DNA from: RGIG3102 sp964525015 | GTDB lineage: Bacteria; Bacillota; Clostridia; Oscillospirales; Ruminococcaceae | DNA: 64,000 nucleotides | Assembly: GCA_964525015.1 (NCBI GenBank) | Contig: CAZGFY010000001.1 | Location: 1-64,000 of the forward strand | Direction: 5' to 3' | Part shown: positions 52,246 to 61,537 of the stretch, piece by piece | Position numbering within the stretch: the first letter of the stretch is position 1 | How the letters are laid out: every line of letters begins with the position of its first letter | The notes under the pieces: model-generated | Told to the model about the DNA's origin: nothing | The model's database searches: none | The model's input: only the letters and a program-made list of their open reading frames with translations | Program-made: the position numbers and the translations under genes

Positions 52246-53739
52246 CTATTTTGAAATTAAATTATCTTTTGGATTAAAGCTAAATCCTTTATCTAAAGGA
52301 AATAGTGGACGTGGCACTTTTTTATATGGAAGAGTTTTTAAATCTTCATTTGTACTGCCCTTTGATAATGCCATTATACTTCTTTTAGATACTTCTTCGT
52401 GTGGTGCTGTTAGATATCCTAATTTACAAACAACTATATCTGCATCCTTTGGATTTCTTCCTAAATCTTCATACATTTCAGGAGTTGTAAATCCAACGTG
52501 TTTTTCAGCTAAAACTATATCCACGCCATTTGATGAAAAGAGCGCTAAATCTCCTTTTAGCATATCTTTTGGCCATTTTTCGATATATGATTTAACTATT
52601 CCAGTTGCTGTAATTGGATTAGTTGTTACAGTATCAAATTTCGCGCCAAAAGTTATAGTGATTTCCTCTCCCACTTTACCTTTACAAAGTTTTGTTGCCT
52701 CTGGGTCGTATATACCACCATAGATAATATTATTTTTTAAATCATTTGTTCTATTATCATCCATTAATAATCTTAAAAAATCAGTGCAATCAGAAGATGA
52801 TCCTGCTGTTGGGTTATCTCCTGAATCAGATAGATAAACTGGCGTTGGCCCTTCTTTTACAGCATTAAAAGCAATATCAATAGCCTCTTTTTCTTCATAT
52901 GTTTCGGTATGGAATGTGAAATCATCTAGGCGTTTCCACATAGTATCAGCTAATCTTATTGCTGTTTCTTCTGCTTTTTCTTTACAATTTGCAACAACGA
53001 AAACAGCAACTGAACTATCTTCATTATCAGCCCAAGGAAAGCCCATTAAATAAGATGTTGCATATATTCCATCTTGTTTTTCTGTTTCTCTTAATTCACT
53101 TATTAAATCAATCATCGGCTGAGTATTAGTTGAAGATTGCTCACCAGCTACTAAAAACGGAACCCTAACCCATGCTTTATTAGTTTTTACTCCTTCTTCA
53201 AGTGCTGCTATGGTCATTCTAGCTGCGTGCTCGCCAGTTTCAGTGCAATCTGTGTGTGGTGCACACTTATATCCAACAAATCCATCGCAATTATCAAACA
53301 TTTTTTTAGTCATTGTTGTGTGCATATCTAGTGATGAATAAAAAGGAATATTAGGTAAAATTTCTTTTAGTTCTTCTAATAAAACACCTTCTGCCTCTCC
53401 AAGACCTTTAATTCTCATTGAGCCGTGAAGAGATAGGCAAACTGCATCTATTGGCTTGATTTCATTTTCTTTTCTTGCTACTTCAAGCAGTTCGTTTTTT
53501 ATTCCCATAAAGAAATCTAAATCAACTTCCCCATTTGGAACAGCTCTGCAAGAAACTGTTGGTATAACTTCATATCCTTTATCAAGTAAAGTTTGAATAA
53601 CACCTGAAAGAGAATCATTTTTTCTTATATTCTCAATTAATTCCTTACCTCTTAAAACTCTAAAATCATTTTCTCCTGCTACAATTGGATTAAATGAATT
53701 GGATTCGTGGTGCAGTGCACCTACTAAGACTCTTTTCAT
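52246..53739 (-). CDS. M81-family metallopeptidase (MlrC-like)
   Basis: 497 residues from the ATG at 53739 (GAAAGG upstream; frame open to 53763). N-terminal MKRVLVGALHHESNSFNP, then SLDMHTTMTKKMFD and CAPHTDCTETGEHAAR, which carry the zinc-site Asp/His residues of the family, and SDSGDNPTAGSSSD and the C-terminal MlrC domain. The founder, microcystinase C, opens linear peptides containing unusual residues. Here it lies among amino-sugar genes downstream of a ROK regulator and near a peptide importer, hinting at a D-amino-acid or modified-peptide substrate (inference). Confidence 0.85.
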   Translation of the reverse strand: MKRVLVGALHHESNSFNPIVAGENDFRVLRGKELIENIRKNDSLSGVIQTLLDKGYEVIPTVSCRAVPNGEVDLDFFMGIKNELLEVARKENEIKPIDAVCLSLHGSMRIKGLGEAEGVLLEELKEILPNIPFYSSLDMHTTMTKKMFDNCDGFVGYKCAPHTDCTETGEHAARMTIAALEEGVKTNKAWVRVPFLVAGEQSSTNTQPMIDLISELRETEKQDGIYATSYLMGFPWADNEDSSVAVFVVANCKEKAEETAIRLADTMWKRLDDFTFHTETYEEKEAIDIAFNAVKEGPTPVYLSDSGDNPTAGSSSDCTDFLRLLMDDNRTNDLKNNIIYGGIYDPEATKLCKGKVGEEITITFGAKFDTVTTNPITATGIVKSYIEKWPKDMLKGDLALFSSNGVDIVLAEKHVGFTTPEMYEDLGRNPKDADIVVCKLGYLTAPHEEVSKRSIMALSKGSTNEDLKTLPYKKVPRPLFPLDKGFSFNPKDNLISK

Positions 53740-53763
53740 AGTCGTTGCCTTTCTATTTTTCAA

Positions 53764-54915
53764 TTAGTGTTTAAATAATAAATTAAATGAAAGATTTGCC
53801 ACTCCAATTGAGGGCTCATTTTCATTATTTTTTGAAACAATCAATTTAATTGGTGTAGAAGTTGTTTTATTTATAAGTTCTAAACTTTTAATAAACTCAT
53901 TTAGAAAATCATAAAAGCTGTCAACTATCTCACCTGAAACTATAATTATACTTGGGTTATAGCAATGCTGAAGAATATCTAAAATTAGTAAAAAAGAATT
54001 TTCAAATTCTAATATTATATTTTTTGCCCATTCTTCATTATTCTTATATGAAATTAAAATTTCTTTAATATCATTTATATTTTCATTATGCTCTTTTGCC
54101 TTTTCTATTAAAAATTTAATTGCAAGATTAGTTTGGATACAGCCATTTGAGCCGCAGTCGCATTTAATTCCCTTAGAATTTGTTATAATATGGCCAACTT
54201 CGCCTGCTGCATTATTGCTCCCTCTTATAACAAACCCTTCGCTAATACCAACTGCTGAAACACCCTCGCCTATAAACAAGCCAACCACACAGTTATTTTT
54301 TAAAAAAGCCCTATTATTTTCTTTTGCTATCATTCTAGCTTTAGTATCATTTTCAACTATTATTGGCTTATTAAATATACTATGGCAAATATCTTTAATA
54401 TTTTTATTTTCCCACTGCAACTGAGTAGAAAAATTCACAATGCCATCTTTATTATTTACAATGCCAGGAATAGCAATTCCAATTCCAACTATTTTACTGT
54501 ATGAAATTTCTTTTAATTTTAAAATTTGAGTAAGCTTATCATAGGAGTAATTTATTAAATCTTCTATTTTTTTTTCACTATTATTATAGCTTTCTTTATG
54601 TGATAGCACAACTTCTCTATTTAGATTTAAAACAGAGAATATTATGCTATCTTTTAAAAATTCAATCCCTACAGTGTATGCTGAATTTGGAATAATAAAT
54701 AAACTAACTGGATTTCTGCCTGCCTTATTTAGCTGACACTTTTCCTCGCTAATAAATCCATTTTCGATTAAAAATTGAGTAACACGAGTAATACTTGTAG
54801 TGCTCAGCTGTGTTAGCTGTGAAATTTCAAGCCTTGACAGCGATTTATTTTCAAGTAATGTGTTTAGCACCAATTCAATATTATTTTTTTTAATATATTC
54901 TTGATTTTTTGGCAT
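53764..54915 (-). CDS. ROK-family transcriptional regulator (NagC/XylR type)
   Basis: 383 residues. N-terminal winged helix-turn-helix (LSRLEISQLTQLSTTSITRVTQFLIENGFI, about 23-52), then a ROK domain with VGIGIAIPGIVNNKDGIV, IVENDTKARMIAKENN, VGLFIGEGVSAVGIS and the GHIITNSKGIKCDCGSNGCIQT zinc motif (His plus three Cys). It should sense an amino sugar or its phosphate. First gene of the M81-kinase-nagAB unit. Two matching palindromes upstream are its probable operators. Confidence 0.88.
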   Translation of the reverse strand: MPKNQEYIKKNNIELVLNTLLENKSLSRLEISQLTQLSTTSITRVTQFLIENGFISEEKCQLNKAGRNPVSLFIIPNSAYTVGIEFLKDSIIFSVLNLNREVVLSHKESYNNSEKKIEDLINYSYDKLTQILKLKEISYSKIVGIGIAIPGIVNNKDGIVNFSTQLQWENKNIKDICHSIFNKPIIVENDTKARMIAKENNRAFLKNNCVVGLFIGEGVSAVGISEGFVIRGSNNAAGEVGHIITNSKGIKCDCGSNGCIQTNLAIKFLIEKAKEHNENINDIKEILISYKNNEEWAKNIILEFENSFLLILDILQHCYNPSIIIVSGEIVDSFYDFLNEFIKSLELINKTTSTPIKLIVSKNNENEPSIGVANLSFNLLFKH

Positions 54916-54940
54916 TATAACTCAATTTCCTTTCCTATTT

Positions 54941-54960
54941 ATATTGTCTGGCGACAATAT
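54941..54960. promoter_or_regulatory. ROK operator candidate 1
   Basis: Perfect inverted repeat ATATTGTC - TGGC - GACAATAT, 26 bp upstream of the ROK regulator start and directly downstream of a minus-strand TATAAT (near 54964-54969). Confidence 0.65.
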
Positions 54961-54976
54961 AAATTATAGTTTTCTT

Positions 54977-55017
54977 TGCGTGCATAAAGTATTGCACGCA
55001 GTTTGCTTAAAGCAAAC
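54977..55017. repeat. Two tandem hairpins between the ROK operators
   Basis: TGCGTGCA (54977-54984) pairs with TGCACGCA (54993-55000), followed at once by GTTTGC...GCAAAC (55001-55017). Unusually GC-rich for this window. They may end the upstream oppA-cutC transcript or shape the promoter; no long T run follows. Confidence 0.5.
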
Positions 55018-55047
55018 AATTAAAACTATTATAATGTTAATTTATTT

Positions 55048-55067
55048 ATATTATCTAGCGATAATAT
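55048..55067. promoter_or_regulatory. ROK operator candidate 2
   Basis: Perfect inverted repeat ATATTATC - TAGC - GATAATAT, the same architecture as operator 1 and differing by one base per half-site. The 107-bp distance would allow looping. Confidence 0.6.
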
Positions 55068-55105
55068 AAATAATCTACACTACGCTTCGATTATTTATTC
55101 GAGTT

Positions 55106-55858
55106 TTATTTGAACGAATGAACTATATCAGCACAGGTTTTAAATTCTTCTGGGTCTGTTCTCCAAATTTCGTATTCTGAAAGTGATGGAAGTCCCATAG
55201 CAACAGTTTCTTTTCTGTAAACCATTTCGCTATCTATACTACCTTTTCTTCCAGTTGTGTGAAATGTTGTGATTCCAGTGTAATCGTGTAGAGATTGGAT
55301 ATTATGCTTTTTCACTCCTGCCCCAGCCATAATATCAATTCTTCCAGCAGCTTTTTCATACACTTCTTTTAATAATTCCTTACCAGCAACAACATCGCTT
55401 TGCTGTCCTGATGTTAGAATTGTATTTATCCCAAGCTCAATTGACTCTTCTAAAGTTTTTAATGGGTCGCGAGTCATATCGAATGCTCTATGAAGTGTCA
55501 CTTCTAAGCCTTTTGCACATTCCATTAATCTTTTCATTCTTTGAATATCTAAATCGCCATCTTTTGTTAGCGCTCCTATAACAACACCGTTAACACCAAG
55601 CTCTTTAAACATTTTAATCTCTTCACACATTAATTCCATTTCGCTTTCTGTGTATAAAAAATCACCAAAACGTGGACGGATTAAAACATTTATTTTAACA
55701 TCACTCTCTCTTTGGACTTGTTTTACAACAAACGGAGATGGAGTTGTTCCTCCGATAACTAAATTTGCGCATAATTCTAATCTATCTGCGCCATTTTCAT
55801 ATGCAGCTTTGCAAGATTCAAAAGAATCAACGCAAGCTTCGATAATTGGTTTTCTCAT
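55106..55858 (-). CDS. cutC: CutC-family TIM-barrel protein
   Basis: 250 residues from the ATG at 55858 (AAAGGA upstream; frame open to 55888). IEACVDSFESCKAAYENGADRLELCANLVIGGTTPS at the N-terminus, INVLIRPRFGDFLYTESEMELM, VTLHRAFDMTRDP and DIMAGAGVKKHNI are textbook CutC. The historical copper-homeostasis role is doubtful for many members. Here it is the last gene of the oppABCDF unit, which points to sugar or peptide catabolism rather than copper. Cytoplasmic. Confidence 0.9.
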   Translation of the reverse strand: MRKPIIEACVDSFESCKAAYENGADRLELCANLVIGGTTPSPFVVKQVQRESDVKINVLIRPRFGDFLYTESEMELMCEEIKMFKELGVNGVVIGALTKDGDLDIQRMKRLMECAKGLEVTLHRAFDMTRDPLKTLEESIELGINTILTSGQQSDVVAGKELLKEVYEKAAGRIDIMAGAGVKKHNIQSLHDYTGITTFHTTGRKGSIDSEMVYRKETVAMGLPSLSEYEIWRTDPEEFKTCADIVHSFK

Positions 55859-55890
55859 TTTATGTTCATTCCTTTCAAAAAACAACATAT

Positions 55891-56886
55891 TTAATATAAA
55901 TGACAGGATACAAAATGCCCTGCATTAACTTCTTTTTGCACTGGTCTTTCTTCTTTACATATTGGCTTTACATAGCTACATCTTGCTGCAAAAGGACAGC
56001 CTTTTGGAAGATTTACAGTGCTCGGTATATCCCCTTGTAGAATTATTCTTTCCTGCTTATTTTCAGGGTCTGGGATTGGAACAGCTGATAAAAGAGCCTT
56101 TGTGTAAGGATGAAGTGGATTTTTATATAAATCTTCTTTTGAAGATAATTCAGCTAAAAATCCTAAATACATAACCCCTATTCTATCTGAAATCATTTCA
56201 ACAACAGATAAATCGTGAGATATAAACATATATGTTAGCCCATAAGTTTGCTGAAGATTATGTAAAAGATTTAGCACCTGTGCTTGAATTGAAACATCAA
56301 GCGCTGAAATCGGCTCATCTGCAATTATAAGCTTTGGATTAACTGTTAATGCTCTTGCTATACCAATTCTTTGCTTTTGACCCCCTGAAAATTCATGTGG
56401 AAATCTTTTAGCATGTTTTGGACTAAGGCCTACTATTTTTAATAATTCGTGAACTTTTTTTGTTCTCTCTTCTTTATTTTTATATTTATACATTTCATCA
56501 TCTGGCGATGCGTTTTGACTATGTATTAATAAAGGCTCTGCGATTAAATCCTCAACTCTCATTCTAGGGTTTAAGCTTCCTGCTGGGTCTTGGAATATCA
56601 TTTGCATATCTCTTCTTAATGGACGAATTTCATTTTGTGTCATATTAGTTATGTCAACGCCATTAAATTCAACCATACCTTCATTCGGAGTTAGAAGATG
56701 ATTTATTATTCTACCTGTCGTACTTTTACCACAGCCACTTTCGCCAACTATCGAAAAAGTTTCACCTTCATAGATATCAAAGCTGATGTTATTAACAGCG
56801 TGAACAAACTTATCTGCTTTTCCTAGTAGATTTTTTCCAACTGGAAAAGTTTTTGATACATTTTTTAAGGAAACGATTTTTTTCAT
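55891..56886 (-). CDS. Oligopeptide/dipeptide ABC transporter ATPase (OppF-like)
   Basis: 331 residues. Walker A GESGCGKST (about 49), signature FSGGQKQRIGIARAL (about 167), Walker B LIIADEPISALD, and the C-terminal oligopeptide domain with four cysteines in CPFAARCSYVKPICKEE plus a late Cys (an Fe-S or metal cluster is typical there). It begins one base after the oppD stop, with AAGGAG inside oppD. It forms the ATPase heterodimer with OppD. Confidence 0.92.
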   Translation of the reverse strand: MKKIVSLKNVSKTFPVGKNLLGKADKFVHAVNNISFDIYEGETFSIVGESGCGKSTTGRIINHLLTPNEGMVEFNGVDITNMTQNEIRPLRRDMQMIFQDPAGSLNPRMRVEDLIAEPLLIHSQNASPDDEMYKYKNKEERTKKVHELLKIVGLSPKHAKRFPHEFSGGQKQRIGIARALTVNPKLIIADEPISALDVSIQAQVLNLLHNLQQTYGLTYMFISHDLSVVEMISDRIGVMYLGFLAELSSKEDLYKNPLHPYTKALLSAVPIPDPENKQERIILQGDIPSTVNLPKGCPFAARCSYVKPICKEERPVQKEVNAGHFVSCHLY

Positions 56887-56887
56887 A

Positions 56888-57871
56888 TTATCCTACTCCT
56901 TTTTCTGATAACCAGCAACTGATTTTTTGATTTTCACTAATTTGCACTAATGGTGGTTGCTCGGTTTTGCATTTATCCATACAGTGTTTGCATCTAGGAG
57001 CAAATCTACATCCTTTTGGCATAGAAGATAAATCTGGAACGCTACCAGGAATACTAGGAAGCACCTTAACTCCTGAGCCAAGTTTTGGAACTGAAGCGAT
57101 TAATCCTTGCGTATATGGATGCTGTGGGTTTTTAAATAATTCTTTAACAGGAGCCTCTTCAACCACTTTACCTGCATACATTACAACAACTCTTGAACAT
57201 ATTTCAGCCACAACCCCTAAGTCGTGAGTTATTAAAAGAATTCCCATTCCTTTATCCTTTTGAATTTTTTGCATTAAATCTAGAATTTGTGCTTGAATAG
57301 TTACATCAAGGGCTGTTGTTGGCTCATCTGCTATTAAAAGTTCTGGCTCACAGCTCATCGCCATTGCAATCATAACCCTTTGACTCATACCACCGGAAAG
57401 CTGATGTGGATAGTTTTTTAGAACTCGAGTTGGGTCTGGTATACCAACTTGCTCTAAAATTTCTCTTGCTTTTTCAAGTGCCTGTTCTTTTGATAAATCT
57501 GTGTGAAGTCTAATACCTTCCATTAACTGCTTATCAATCCTCATAGCAGGATTTAAACTGCTCATTGGCTCTTGGAAAATCATACTTAATTTATTGCCTC
57601 TAATTTGTCGAACTTCGCTTTCTGATTTTTTTAATAAATCTTCTCCATTAAAAAGCACTTCACCATTTGTTATTTTACCTGTTGTATTTTTGAAAAGTTG
57701 CATTATTGAAAGCGATGTAACGCTTTTACCACATCCACTTTCGCCAACTAGCCCAACTATTTCACCTTTATTTATATCAAAGCTTACTCCATCAACAGCA
57801 GTAACGCTTTTTTTCTTACTACTAAAAAACTCTGTGCGTAAGTTTTTTACTGATAATATTTTTTCACTCAT
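56888..57871 (-). CDS. Oligopeptide/dipeptide ABC transporter ATPase (OppD-like)
   Basis: 327 residues. Walker A GESGCGKSV (about 39), Q-loop SMIFQEPMSSLNP, signature LSGGMSQRVMIAMAM (about 158), Walker B LLIADEPTTALD and the C-terminal cysteine cluster CRFAPRCKHCMDKC. The domain layout is standard for OppD/DppD. Ribosome site AAAGGAG. Neighbours OppC (upstream) and OppF (downstream) complete the importer. Confidence 0.92.
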   Translation of the reverse strand: MSEKILSVKNLRTEFFSSKKKSVTAVDGVSFDINKGEIVGLVGESGCGKSVTSLSIMQLFKNTTGKITNGEVLFNGEDLLKKSESEVRQIRGNKLSMIFQEPMSSLNPAMRIDKQLMEGIRLHTDLSKEQALEKAREILEQVGIPDPTRVLKNYPHQLSGGMSQRVMIAMAMSCEPELLIADEPTTALDVTIQAQILDLMQKIQKDKGMGILLITHDLGVVAEICSRVVVMYAGKVVEEAPVKELFKNPQHPYTQGLIASVPKLGSGVKVLPSIPGSVPDLSSMPKGCRFAPRCKHCMDKCKTEQPPLVQISENQKISCWLSEKGVG

Positions 57872-57888
57872 TTAAACTGCTCCTTTCA

Positions 57889-58797
57889 TTAATTTAATTT
57901 TGGATCAAGCGTATCTCTTAATCCATCACCGAATAGATTGAAAGCAAGTACGGTAATAAAAATGATTAAACCTGGATAAAAAATCATATGTGGTGATGTT
58001 TCCATATAGTTTCTGCCTTGTGAAAGCATTGCACCCCATTCAGGCTCTGAAATACTTGCGCCATATCCTAAGAAGCTTAAAGAAGAAGCTGCCATAATAG
58101 CAGAGCCTATTCTCATAGTAAAGTTTACTATTAAAGATTGGATTGTCCCTGGGAATATGTGTTTAAATAATATTCTTGGGCTCTTACATCCCAAGCTTTC
58201 TGCAACTTCAACATATAAAGAGCCTTTAACTGAAAGTGTGGCACTTCGCATTATCCTTGCAAAACTTGGAATAGTAAAAACCATAACTGCTATAAATACA
58301 TTAATAGCACCAGGGCCAATTATTGCAACGATTGCAATAGCTAGTAGTATATCTGGAAAGCTAAACAATACATCTGATGAACGCATAACTAGCATTTCAA
58401 TTATACCGCCATAATAGCCTGACATAAGCCCTAAAACAGTTCCTATTGCAGCACCGATAATAACTGAGGATAATGATATACCAAGAGTTAATCTAGTTCC
58501 TGCAAGCATACGGCTAAAAATATCTCTGCCAAAGTTATCTGTTCCAAATAAATGCTCAGCACTTGGCTCTGCAAAAGTGTTAAAATAATCAAAAGCTGCT
58601 GGGTCATATGGAGTTATATATGGGCCAATAATCGCTAAAATCAATAGGATTATAATTACAATAACTCCTATTACAGCTGTTGGCCTTTTTGAAAACTTTT
58701 TAATAAATGCCTTTGTTCTGCTGCCACTTTGTGCAGCTATATTTTCATCAACATACTCTTCGTTTAAAGGTATGCTGTTATTTTTAATATCTGTCAT
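57889..58797 (-). CDS. Oligopeptide/dipeptide ABC transporter permease (OppC/DppC-like)
   Basis: 302 residues, six membrane helices. A cytoplasmic N-terminal tail precedes the first helix (about 38-60). LFGTDNFGRDIFSRMLAGTRLTL (about 86-108) and the EAA loop VEVAESLGCKSPRILFKHIFPG (about 198-220) are characteristic; the C-terminus GDGLRDTLDPKL is typical DppC. Separated from oppB by a 122-bp gap that contains hairpins, one immediately after the oppB stop, so expression could be partly uncoupled. Confidence 0.92.
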   Translation of the reverse strand: MTDIKNNSIPLNEEYVDENIAAQSGSRTKAFIKKFSKRPTAVIGVIVIIILLILAIIGPYITPYDPAAFDYFNTFAEPSAEHLFGTDNFGRDIFSRMLAGTRLTLGISLSSVIIGAAIGTVLGLMSGYYGGIIEMLVMRSSDVLFSFPDILLAIAIVAIIGPGAINVFIAVMVFTIPSFARIMRSATLSVKGSLYVEVAESLGCKSPRILFKHIFPGTIQSLIVNFTMRIGSAIMAASSLSFLGYGASISEPEWGAMLSQGRNYMETSPHMIFYPGLIIFITVLAFNLFGDGLRDTLDPKLN

Positions 58798-58859
58798 ATT
58801 TATGATTATTCCTTTCTAATATTCTGTGTTTCTTTATCATTTTAATTTTTAATGATAAG

Positions 58860-58915
58860 TTTTGCTAATTTATAGCAAAAGGCACAAAACGCTAAAGATT
58901 GAATTTTTCAATCTT
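58860..58915 (-). promoter_or_regulatory. Hairpins in the oppB-oppC gap
   Basis: AAGATTGAA/TTCAATCTT (58895-58903 with 58907-58915) lies 4 bp after the oppB stop; TTTTGC/GCAAAA (58860-58865 with 58875-58880) follows it. They could attenuate or stabilise the transcript; no strong T run. Confidence 0.45.
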
Positions 58916-58919
58916 ACCT

Positions 58920-59840
58920 TTAATCGTAACGAATTTTTGGATTAATTACGCCGTATAATAGATCAACAATTAAGTTTATAGCTACATACTGTAAGGCGAA
59001 AAGCATTAGTAATGCCTGAATTGTTGGATAATCACGGAATTGAATTGAATCAAGTAGTAATCTTCCTATACCTGGGATTGCATAGATGTTTTCTGTAATA
59101 ACAGTTCCTGATAATAAGCCACCTATTTGAAGCCCTAATATAGTAACTATTTGAATTAGTGAATTTCTAAATGCGTGAGCAAACATAACCATTTTTTCTT
59201 TTTGGCCTTTTGCTCTTGCAGTTCTTATGTAGTCTTCTTTTAAAGTTTCTAGCATAGATGAACGTGAGTATCTAGCTAAAACTGCCATTATACCAATACC
59301 CATTGAAAATGATGGCATAATCAGCGATTTCCAGCTATCCATACCACCAGTTGGTAGCCAGCCTAGCTGAACTGAAAATAATTGTATTAACATTAGCCCA
59401 ACCCAGAAACCTGGAAGTGATAGCCCTGTTATTGCACCAAACATAGTTAAGTGATCAAGAAATTTTCCCCTGCTAATTGCTGAGATAATCCCAAGGAGTA
59501 TACCTATAATCGGTGCCCATAGCATACCAGCAAAAACTAATTTTAATGTGTTTGGCATTCTGCCTGCTATTAATTCAGATACAGGCATATCTGATTTGAT
59601 ACTATATCCTAAATCCCCTGTTAATAAATCACCCATATAATTTACGTATTGTACTATAAGTGGATCGTTTAATCCGTGCTCCTCACGAATCGCCTCAACC
59701 TGTTCAGGTGGTGCCTCAAGCCCTGCTAAATTTTTAGCTGGATCACCCGGGAGAAGATGGATAAACATAAATATAAATATTGATATAATAAACATCAATG
59801 GAATTGTTTGCAAAACTCGTCTTACAAAATAACGACTCAT
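58920..59840 (-). CDS. Oligopeptide/dipeptide ABC transporter permease (OppB/DppB-like)
   Basis: 306 residues, six membrane helices. MSRYFVRRVLQTIPLMFIIS at the start, HLLPGDPAKNLAGLEAPPEQ, and the EAA loop TARAKGQKEKMVMFAHAFRNSL (about 205-226) with the final YGVINPKIRYD are textbook DppB. Ribosome site AGGAGG precedes the ATG. It forms the channel with OppC. A GC-rich hairpin sits between it and oppA. Confidence 0.93.
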   Translation of the reverse strand: MSRYFVRRVLQTIPLMFIISIFIFMFIHLLPGDPAKNLAGLEAPPEQVEAIREEHGLNDPLIVQYVNYMGDLLTGDLGYSIKSDMPVSELIAGRMPNTLKLVFAGMLWAPIIGILLGIISAISRGKFLDHLTMFGAITGLSLPGFWVGLMLIQLFSVQLGWLPTGGMDSWKSLIMPSFSMGIGIMAVLARYSRSSMLETLKEDYIRTARAKGQKEKMVMFAHAFRNSLIQIVTILGLQIGGLLSGTVITENIYAIPGIGRLLLDSIQFRDYPTIQALLMLFALQYVAINLIVDLLYGVINPKIRYD

Positions 59841-59865
59841 TAACTTGCCTCCTAATTTTAAAATT

Positions 59866-59898
59866 AAAAGGGGGAGTTTTAAAAAACTGCCCCCTTCT
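59866..59898 (-). terminator. Hairpin between oppA and oppB (attenuator-like)
   Basis: AAGGGGGAGTTTT pairs with AAAACTGCCCCCTT with one bulge; several T residues follow on the minus strand. It probably stops most transcripts after oppA, giving excess binding protein over permease. Confidence 0.65.
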
Positions 59899-59908
59899 TT
59901 TTTGTAAC

Positions 59909-61537
59909 TTATTCTTGAACTAGTTCTACTGTTCTATAAACAACTTCACCAGCTGGTTTGTAAGTTAATCCGCCTACATAGCTTCTTTGAGCTGATAGGT
60001 TGTTATCATTACCAAGGAATACCCATGGGCATTCTTCCCAAGCGATAGCTTGTGCTTGTGCATATAAATCAGCAATTTCTGCTGTATCATTTGACACTAA
60101 AGCATCGTCTAGTAATTGGTCAAATTCTGGGTTGCTGTAATAAGCAGTATTATAACGTCCTGGAGGGAAGCTATCTGAGTGTAGAATACTTCTCATAGAA
60201 CCATCAGCTTCATATGAGCCTGAACCCCAGTTAACATACCAAATTTGAACTTCTGTTTCATCTACTGGTTGTTGTACCATATCAGCGATTGTAGCTGAGT
60301 CCATTGGCATAACATTAACATCAATGTTTATTAAGCTCATTTGTTGTTTGAAGAATTCAGCACCAGCCATTTCAACTGTTGTATTATCAACCCAGATATT
60401 TACTGGGAAACCATCAGCGTAGCCAGCTTCTTCCATTAAAGCTAATGCTTTATCAATATCTTGAGTGTATGGAGTCATTTCTGAGTGATACATAATTTGA
60501 TCTGAGAATATTGATGTTGGCTCACTCGCAAAACCATTAAATACTACTTGTGCATAAGCTAAGCTATCAAAAGCATAGTTCATAGCTTGACGAACTTTAA
60601 CTTCAGCAAATGGCTGTCTGCCATCTTCTAGTGTGTAGTTTTGGTTTAGTGTTGCATAACGGTATGTAATGCCTTTAGTGTTATTAACAACAACACCTGT
60701 AACATTTTCTAATTCTGTTGCTTGAATTGCTGGAAGTGGATTAATTAAATCAGCTTCGCCAGTTTTTAGCATAGCAATTCTTGAACCATCTTCTGGAACA
60801 ACTTTAAATGTTAGAGAATCAACTTTTGGTCCTTCTCTCCAGTATCCTGTGTAAGGAACCATTGTTGTATGTCCGCCTTCGATTCTATCCCCTTCAAATA
60901 TAAATGGGCCAGTACCGTATGACATATCATTTAATAAAGCATCTGGATCTTCTGAAGCAAGACACGCTGGGCTAATAAATCTAACTTGTGTTAGTTTATT
61001 CATAAATGTGTTGTTAGCTTCAACTAAAGTGATAGCGATTTCATAATCACCTAAAACTTCAACTGATTCCCAGTTTGTAACTTGTCTGTGTGAGCTTAGA
61101 GTTTCATCAGCCATTAGATACTCATAGTTAGCAACAACTGCTTGTGCATTAAATGGTGTGCCATCGTGGAAAGTTACACCTTCTTGTAGTTTAAAAGTGT
61201 AAGTTAATGCATCTTCTGAAACTGTCCATTCAGTAGCAAGCATAGGAATAATTTCGCTATCTTCACTAAATGTAACTAAGTTTTCATATAGATTATTTAG
61301 AATTGAGTTTGATACACCATTTGTTGCTTTAAATGGGTTCATACCTTGGGTATCTGCTTGGAAACCAACAACAAAATCATTATCGTCTGAAACAGTAGGT
61401 AATGCTTCAGTCGTTGTTTCTGTTGTCTCAGTTGTTTCTGTTGTTTCCGTAGTTTCAGTCTCAGTAGAGCTTGATGTACATCCTGCAAGGCTTACAGCTA
61501 ATGCTGCTACTAAGAAAAGCGAGAGTAGTTTTTTCAT
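59909..61537 (-). CDS. Oligopeptide/dipeptide-type substrate-binding lipoprotein
   Basis: 542 residues from the ATG at 61537 (GGAAGGA 9 bp upstream; frame open to 61555). Lipobox SLAGC (Cys about 20), then a ThrGluThr-rich linker (about 25-45) encoded by short tandem repeats. The SBP_bac_5 domain follows: FKLQEGVTFHDGTPFNAQAVVANYEY (about 130-155), TGPFIFEG, RIAMLKTGEADLI and VRQAMNYAFD. It resembles GsiB/DppA. The substrate may be a peptide or an oligosaccharide, since cluster C binding proteins of both kinds exist; the amino-sugar neighbours make either possible. Confidence 0.9.
   Translation of the reverse strand: MKKLLSLFLVAALAVSLAGCTSSSTETETTETTETTETTETTTEALPTVSDDNDFVVGFQADTQGMNPFKATNGVSNSILNNLYENLVTFSEDSEIIPMLATEWTVSEDALTYTFKLQEGVTFHDGTPFNAQAVVANYEYLMADETLSSHRQVTNWESVEVLGDYEIAITLVEANNTFMNKLTQVRFISPACLASEDPDALLNDMSYGTGPFIFEGDRIEGGHTTMVPYTGYWREGPKVDSLTFKVVPEDGSRIAMLKTGEADLINPLPAIQATELENVTGVVVNNTKGITYRYATLNQNYTLEDGRQPFAEVKVRQAMNYAFDSLAYAQVVFNGFASEPTSIFSDQIMYHSEMTPYTQDIDKALALMEEAGYADGFPVNIWVDNTTVEMAGAEFFKQQMSLINIDVNVMPMDSATIADMVQQPVDETEVQIWYVNWGSGSYEADGSMRSILHSDSFPPGRYNTAYYSNPEFDQLLDDALVSNDTAEIADLYAQAQAIAWEECPWVFLGNDNNLSAQRSYVGGLTYKPAGEVVYRTVELVQE

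Noticed and set aside
61415..61475. Short tandem repeat near the 5' end of oppA as a mobile or phase-variation element
   Set aside because: It encodes the Thr/Glu linker behind the lipobox in units of three codons or so. Similar Thr/Glu linkers follow the lipoboxes of BtuF and LsrB, so it is a structural linker. Units are multiples of three, so slippage would not shift the frame.
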